From: an uncultured Eubacteriales bacterium
GTDB lineage: Bacteria; Bacillota; Clostridia; Oscillospirales; CAG-272
Length of the DNA stretch: 17,018 nt
NCBI GenBank assembly: GCA_934434925.1
Contig: CAKSAC010000023.1
Location: 1 to 17,018, forward strand
Direction of reading: 5' to 3'
Within the stretch, counting starts at the first letter, position 1. Every line of letters starts with the position of its first letter. The notes under the pieces were generated by a model. It searched no databases and had not been told where the DNA came from. It worked only from the letters and a program-made list of their open reading frames with translations. Position numbers and translations under genes: made by a program. This document shows positions 13,857 to 17,018 of the stretch, piece by piece.

Positions 13857-15068
13857 ATGAAGTATTCAAAGGAAGAGGTCATACAGTACACCCGGGAGGA
13901 AGATGTGAAGTTCATCCGTCTTACCTTTTGTGATGTTTTCGGTAAACAAAAGAATATCGCCATCATGCCGGATCAATTGCCTCGTGCCTTTGAGTATGGC
14001 ATTTCCGTTGACGCATCGGCAATCAGCGGTTTCGGCGATGAAGTGCATAGCGATCTGCTGCTGCACCCGGAACCCGAAACGCTCATGCCTCTCCCGTGGA
14101 GACCCGAGCATGGCAGAGTTGTTCAGATGTTTTCCGGTATCACCTACCCGGATGGAAGGCCGTTTCCGCACGACACGCGCAATTTACTCAAAAAAGCGGT
14201 CACGGAAGCGCAGAAAGCCGGACTTGAATTCACCTTCGGCGCAGAACAGGAGTTTTATCTGTTCCGTCTCGATGAAAAGGGACAGCCGACACGGACCCCC
14301 TGCGATGATGCCGGTTATATGGATATTGCACCGGAAGACTGCGGCGAAAACGTTCGGCGTGAAATCTGCCTTACCTTGGAACAGATGGGGATCCGGCCCG
14401 AAAGCTCTCACCATGAAGAAGGACCGGGCCAGAATGAAATCGATTTCCGATATGACGGGGCTTTGCTTGCTGCCGATAACACCATGACCTTTCAGCGGGT
14501 GGTGAAAACCATTGCGCACAGAAACGGTCTGATTGCCGACTTCTCGCCGAAACCTTTGGCAGAAGCTCCCGGCAACGGATTTCATATCAACATGTCGGTG
14601 CGTCCTCTTGATGACGAGTCTGTTTTTTTCCATATGATTGCAGGCATTATGCACCATGTCCGGGACATGACCGCCTTTTTGAATCCGGACGAGTATTCTT
14701 ATAAACGTTTGGGAAATCACAAAGCCCCCCGGTATATTTCATGGTCGCATGAAAACCGCTCGCAACTTGTGCGTGTTCCCGCCGCCGAAGGCGAATACCG
14801 CCGCGCCGAATTGCGATCGCCTGATCCGACCGCAAATCCCTACCTTGCTTTTGCTTTGATGGTTTACGCCGGACTTGACGGAATCATGAACAAATTGCCT
14901 CTGTGCAAACCGTCAAACATCAATCTGTATACGGCAAGCTCCGAGGTTCTTTCCTCATACAAACAGCTTCCGACCACTCTCCGGGAGGCCCGTGAAATTG
15001 CCGCTTCCAGCGATTTTATCAGGGCGCACATACCGTCTGATGTGCTGGCAATTTACTGTGGGAGATAA
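13857..15068 (+). CDS. glnA: Glutamine synthetase type I (short form)
   Basis: Makes glutamine from glutamate and ammonia, feeding the glutamate synthase encoded just upstream (GS-GOGAT cycle). Beta-grasp domain: DVKFIRLTFCDVFGKQKNIAI and VDASAISGF, where Asp52 matches the conserved ammonium-site Asp. Catalytic domain: FGAEQEFYLF (Glu130, Glu132), HHEEGPGQNEIDF, NGFHINMSV, YSYKRLGNHKAP, SHENRSQLVRVP and ELRSPDPTANPYLAFAL. At 403 residues it is about 40 shorter than B. subtilis GlnA, and I see no clear adenylylation loop, so E. coli-type covalent control is unlikely. AGGAGG (13846-13851) lies 5 bases before the ATG. A divergent member acting on another amine cannot be excluded from sequence alone, but its context favours glutamine synthesis. 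Confidence 0.93.
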   Translation: MKYSKEEVIQYTREEDVKFIRLTFCDVFGKQKNIAIMPDQLPRAFEYGISVDASAISGFGDEVHSDLLLHPEPETLMPLPWRPEHGRVVQMFSGITYPDGRPFPHDTRNLLKKAVTEAQKAGLEFTFGAEQEFYLFRLDEKGQPTRTPCDDAGYMDIAPEDCGENVRREICLTLEQMGIRPESSHHEEGPGQNEIDFRYDGALLAADNTMTFQRVVKTIAHRNGLIADFSPKPLAEAPGNGFHINMSVRPLDDESVFFHMIAGIMHHVRDMTAFLNPDEYSYKRLGNHKAPRYISWSHENRSQLVRVPAAEGEYRRAELRSPDPTANPYLAFALMVYAGLDGIMNKLPLCKPSNINLYTASSEVLSSYKQLPTTLREAREIAASSDFIRAHIPSDVLAIYCGR

Positions 15069-15101
15069 ACCGAAGGAAATCCGCAGAGAAAGGGAATCCA
15101 T

Positions 15102-15686
15102 ATGAGCTTAAAGGAGCGGTGTTATAGCGTTCTGGTCGTTTCATCGGCAGAAAAACTGAATATCGCTCTCGCAGACCTTCTGCCCGAATCGCGCTACCGG
15201 CCGATCAAGATCGTTTCGAGTATCGGTGAAGGGAAGCGCGTATGGAGCGAACGGGATTATGACTTCGTGATGATTAATTCTCCGTTGCCGGATGATGTAG
15301 GGATAAGATTTGCGATCGATCTCGGAAGTACCCGGGGAACGGTTGTACTCCTTTGCGTCCGTGCCGAGCTTCATGACGATATTCGGGAGAGGGTCTCGGA
15401 ATACGGGGTCTTTACACTCTCAAAACCTCTTTCCCGTCCGATTCTCACCCTGGCTCTCGATTGGATGGCAAGCGCACGGGAGCGGTTGAGGAAATTAGAG
15501 AAAAAGACGCTTTCGGTTGAGGAAAAAATGGAAGAGATCCGCCTCGTTAACCGCGCAAAATGGCTTTTGATTTCAGAACTCAAGATGGACGAACCGCAGG
15601 CGCATCGGTATATTGAAAAACAGGCGATGGATCGCTGCGTTTCCAAAAAAGAGGTCGCGGAGGAAATCATAAAGACATACCATTAG
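15102..15686 (+). CDS. ANTAR-domain RNA-binding antiterminator with degenerate receiver
   Basis: 194 residues. The N-terminal ~110 residues look like a response-regulator receiver fold, but the phospho-acceptor position has Asn59 (VMINSPLP) and the acidic pair after strand 1 is Ser14-Ser15. Only the later Lys108 (LSKPL) is kept, so ordinary phosphorylation is not expected. A helical linker rich in Arg, Lys and Glu follows, then an ANTAR domain at about 131-190 (VNRAKWLLISELKMDEPQAHRYIEKQAM, then SKKEVAEEII), matching the family core with its AK and QAM positions. ANTAR proteins bind paired hexaloop hairpins and block terminators; matching hairpins occur in both leaders at 10045-10306. It is last in the glutamate synthase-glnA operon, so it would also control its own synthesis. 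The signal may be glutamine, a PII protein or glutamine synthetase itself; this is not shown. Confidence 0.93.
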   Translation: MSLKERCYSVLVVSSAEKLNIALADLLPESRYRPIKIVSSIGEGKRVWSERDYDFVMINSPLPDDVGIRFAIDLGSTRGTVVLLCVRAELHDDIRERVSEYGVFTLSKPLSRPILTLALDWMASARERLRKLEKKTLSVEEKMEEIRLVNRAKWLLISELKMDEPQAHRYIEKQAMDRCVSKKEVAEEIIKTYH

Positions 15687-15784
15687 CGACCGCATAGCGA
15701 AGGCGCAGCCGTATACGAAGAATCTCCGGCGCCGGGTTTGATTTTATCAGCGCGCGTTCTCCCGCGGATCATAGGGTTGGTTTA

Positions 15785-16063
15785 TCAAGACGAAAGATAA
15801 AACATAAAAAAGTAATACGTCACATAAATCCATTTGAATACAAAAAAGCACACAAAGCATTGCAATGCACAATGAAGGGTGTGCTTTTTGATTTTGAGAA
15901 TTTGCGTAATCAGTCGGCTTTTTTTCTCGGCTTTTACAAAGAGAATGTCAAATTTCATGCCTTCTTGGTCTGTTTTGCAGCGGATTTTACCGTTTTCATA
16001 GTCATAGGTTTCCGTTACGGAAGCCGAACCGTTGCGCGTGGTGAGATTGTTGGTTAGCCAAAG
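15785..16063 (-). pseudogene. Possible gene remnant in the ANTAR-HMA gap
   Basis: The minus strand has 92 open codons between a TAG (16066-16064) and a TGA (15787-15785), with no start codon at the beginning. The first half reads like ordinary protein (SVTETYDYENGKI, then GMKFDILFVKAEKK). The second half runs through the terminator and turns Cys/Phe-rich, so it is probably not protein. It may be the tail of a decayed or transferred gene. I do not recognise a family. The plus-strand frame at 15860-16057 is no better supported. Nothing else is seen in the 430 bases between genes except the hairpins listed. Confidence 0.25.
15843..15889 (+). terminator. Terminator downstream of the ANTAR gene, possibly bidirectional
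   Basis: AAAAAGCACAC (15843-15853) pairs perfectly with GTGTGCTTTTT (15879-15889), with an inner palindrome GCATTGCAATGC. It has A-run and T-run flanks on both strands. It is the first strong stop after the operon, about 155 bases beyond the ANTAR stop. A shorter palindrome, CCGGCGCCGG, lies closer to the gene but lacks a clear U-run. Confidence 0.75.
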
Positions 16064-16069
16064 CTAACC
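16052..16069. repeat. Inverted repeat GGTTAGC-CAAA-GCTAACC
   Basis: Perfect 7-bp arms around a 4-base loop, between the HMA-gene terminator and the possible remnant. No T-run directly follows on either strand. Function unknown; it could mark an old insertion boundary or be a minor RNA hairpin. Confidence 0.45.
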
Positions 16070-16081
16070 TGACAGCTTTTG

Positions 16082-16099
16082 AAAAGCCGCCCAAGCGGC
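16082..16099 (-). terminator. Terminator of the ZIP-HMA operon
   Basis: Minus strand GCCGC-TTGG-GCGGC followed by TTTTC, starting 18 bases after the HMA-gene stop. The stem is only 5 bp but all G/C; the T-run is short. Confidence 0.6.
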
Positions 16100-16116
16100 G
16101 ATTCAAAGTGCATGCT

Positions 16117-16374
16117 TTACTTTTTCAGAAAAGAGAACAACCCTTTCTTTTCATATGGAACAGCACGGATTTCTCCCGCCGTGTAGCCGGTGGTGTCAAT
16201 GGCTGCGCGCAGGGCGGCTTCGTCAAGCGGCTCACGCGAGAGGATAACGGTTTCTCCCTTCGTATGGGATGAAGACACTTTTTCCACTGAAAATGCGCGG
16301 CGAATCGTATCGTTGATATGCGCCTCGCACATGGAGCATGCCATACCGGAAACCTTGACCGTTGTTTGAATCAT
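16117..16374 (-). CDS. Small heavy-metal-associated (HMA/CopZ-like) domain protein
   Basis: 85 residues with one HMA ferredoxin-like domain. The metal-binding loop is GMACSMCE (Cys13, Cys16 from the chosen start), the signature of copper and other soft-metal chaperones and of P-type ATPase N-domains. A later GYTAGEIRAVP and a basic/aromatic tail (KKGLFSFLKK) close it. The ATG at 16374 is chosen because AAGAAGG lies 7 bases upstream; a TTG at 16392 is in frame but places that ribosome binding site inside the coding region. It follows the ZIP transporter gene by 27 bases on the same strand, so the two are probably co-transcribed. It may pass or sense a metal ion in the cytoplasm; the metal cannot be read from sequence. 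Confidence 0.88.
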   Translation of the reverse strand: MIQTTVKVSGMACSMCEAHINDTIRRAFSVEKVSSSHTKGETVILSREPLDEAALRAAIDTTGYTAGEIRAVPYEKKGLFSFLKK

Positions 16375-16401
16375 TTTCGTACCTTCTTTCAAAATTAAAT
16401 T

Positions 16402-17018
16402 CTATCCCAGCGCCACATCCAGCGTCATCATGATGCTGAACCCGACGGCGAAGAAAACCGTTCCGATGTTGGAGTGTTTTCCCTGAGACATCTCTGGGAT
16501 AAGCTCCTCCACCACCACATAAAGCATTGCGCCTGCCGCAAAGCTCAGAAGATACGGCAACGCCGGAATCACGAGCCGCGCCGCAAGAAGCGTCAGCACC
16601 GCGCCGACAGGCTCGACCACGCCGGAAAGAACGCCGCCGAGAAACGCTTTGCTTTTCTTTTGCCCCTCCGCCTTGAGCGGCATGGAGATGATTGCGCCCT
16701 CGGGGAAATTCTGAATGGCAATGCCGAGAGACAGAGCAAGCGCGCTTGCCGCCGTGATCTGCGAGTTTCCCGCAAGAAAGCCCGCATACATCACGCCGAC
16801 CGCCATTCCCTCCGGAATGTTATGTAAGGTCACCGCCAGCACCATCATCGTGGTACGCCCGAGCTTGCTTTTCGGCCCCTCCGCCCTGTCGCTTCCGATA
16901 TGAAGGTGGGGAATCAGACGGTCGAGCAGGAGCAAAAATAACACGCCGACCCAAAAACCGATAAAGGCAGGAAGGAACGACAGCTTTCCCATGCCCTCCG
17001 ACTGTTCGATGGCGGGGA
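16402..17018 (-). CDS. ZIP-family divalent metal transporter (5' truncated)
   Basis: The frame is open to the window edge; the methionine at 16992 is probably internal because the upstream codons (PAIEQSEG) continue without a stop and a full ZIP/GufA protein has about 260 residues, while 205 are seen here. Counting from that Met, hydrophobic segments alternate with the metal-site motifs HNIPEG (57-62) on one helix and NFPEGA (95-100) on the next, the hallmark of ZIP transporters. EELIPEMSQGKHSN and a final hydrophobic helix ending at TLDVALG follow. A His-containing loop (PHLHIGSD) lies before the first motif. It would import Zn2+ or a similar ion across the cytoplasmic membrane. Its direction and closeness to the HMA protein gene suggest one metal-handling operon. 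Confidence 0.93.
   Translation of the reverse strand, partial: PAIEQSEGMGKLSFLPAFIGFWVGVLFLLLLDRLIPHLHIGSDRAEGPKSKLGRTTMMVLAVTLHNIPEGMAVGVMYAGFLAGNSQITAASALALSLGIAIQNFPEGAIISMPLKAEGQKKSKAFLGGVLSGVVEPVGAVLTLLAARLVIPALPYLLSFAAGAMLYVVVEELIPEMSQGKHSNIGTVFFAVGFSIMMTLDVALG

Noticed and set aside
15860..16057. 65-codon plus-strand frame downstream of the ANTAR gene
   Set aside because: It starts inside the terminator hairpin, has no ribosome binding site, and its sequence is hydrophobic filler without a motif.

Overview
The window looks like chromosomal DNA of an anaerobic Clostridia-type Firmicute, probably an uncultured gut or rumen lineage. The clues are AGGAGG-type ribosome binding sites, sigma-70 promoters with TTGACA/TATAAT, a split archaeal-type glutamate synthase with ferredoxin domains, a type III glutamine synthetase next to a type I enzyme, an ANTAR regulator, and a large surface protein with HWH..C..H and MBG-like modules. 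This placement is inferred from gene content only. No 16S rRNA or other taxonomic marker is present.

Layout. (1) 1-2643: the 3' part of a large secreted or surface protein, ending in a strong terminator. (2) 2644-2864: a short GC-rich intergenic stretch with twin hairpins and a 27-bp imperfect tandem repeat. (3) 2865-9984, minus strand: an apparent operon read in the order glnN (type III glutamine synthetase), asnB, guaA, pyrG. The first gene makes glutamine; the other three encode glutamine-dependent amidotransferases (asparagine, GMP, CTP). (4) 9985-10374: a divergent control region with two near-perfect sigma-70 promoters. Each drives a structured leader that ends in an intrinsic-terminator-like hairpin. 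(5) 10375-15686, plus strand: the three-piece glutamate synthase (glutaminase subunit, FMN/Fe-S synthase subunit, GXGXG subunit), a short type I glutamine synthetase and an ANTAR RNA-binding regulator. (6) 15687-16116: intergenic DNA with a terminator, hairpins and a possible gene remnant. (7) 16117-17018, minus strand: a small heavy-metal-associated (HMA) domain protein and the C-terminal part of a ZIP metal transporter, truncated by the window end.

The main finding is a plausible self-contained nitrogen regulon controlled by RNA antitermination. The glnN leader carries two hairpins whose six-base loops (AAGGGC and AAAGGC) have A at position 1 and G at position 4, the known ANTAR recognition pattern. 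The second of these overlaps the 5' arm of a terminator just before the glnN ribosome binding site. The divergent glutamate synthase leader has a hairpin with the same AAAGGC loop, also mutually exclusive with a terminator. The last gene of that operon encodes an ANTAR protein whose receiver domain has lost its phosphorylation residues. The model is that this protein, responding to nitrogen status by an unknown signal, opens both arms of a glutamine/glutamate hub: ammonia assimilation on both sides, and glutamine-consuming synthesis of Asn, GMP and CTP on one side.
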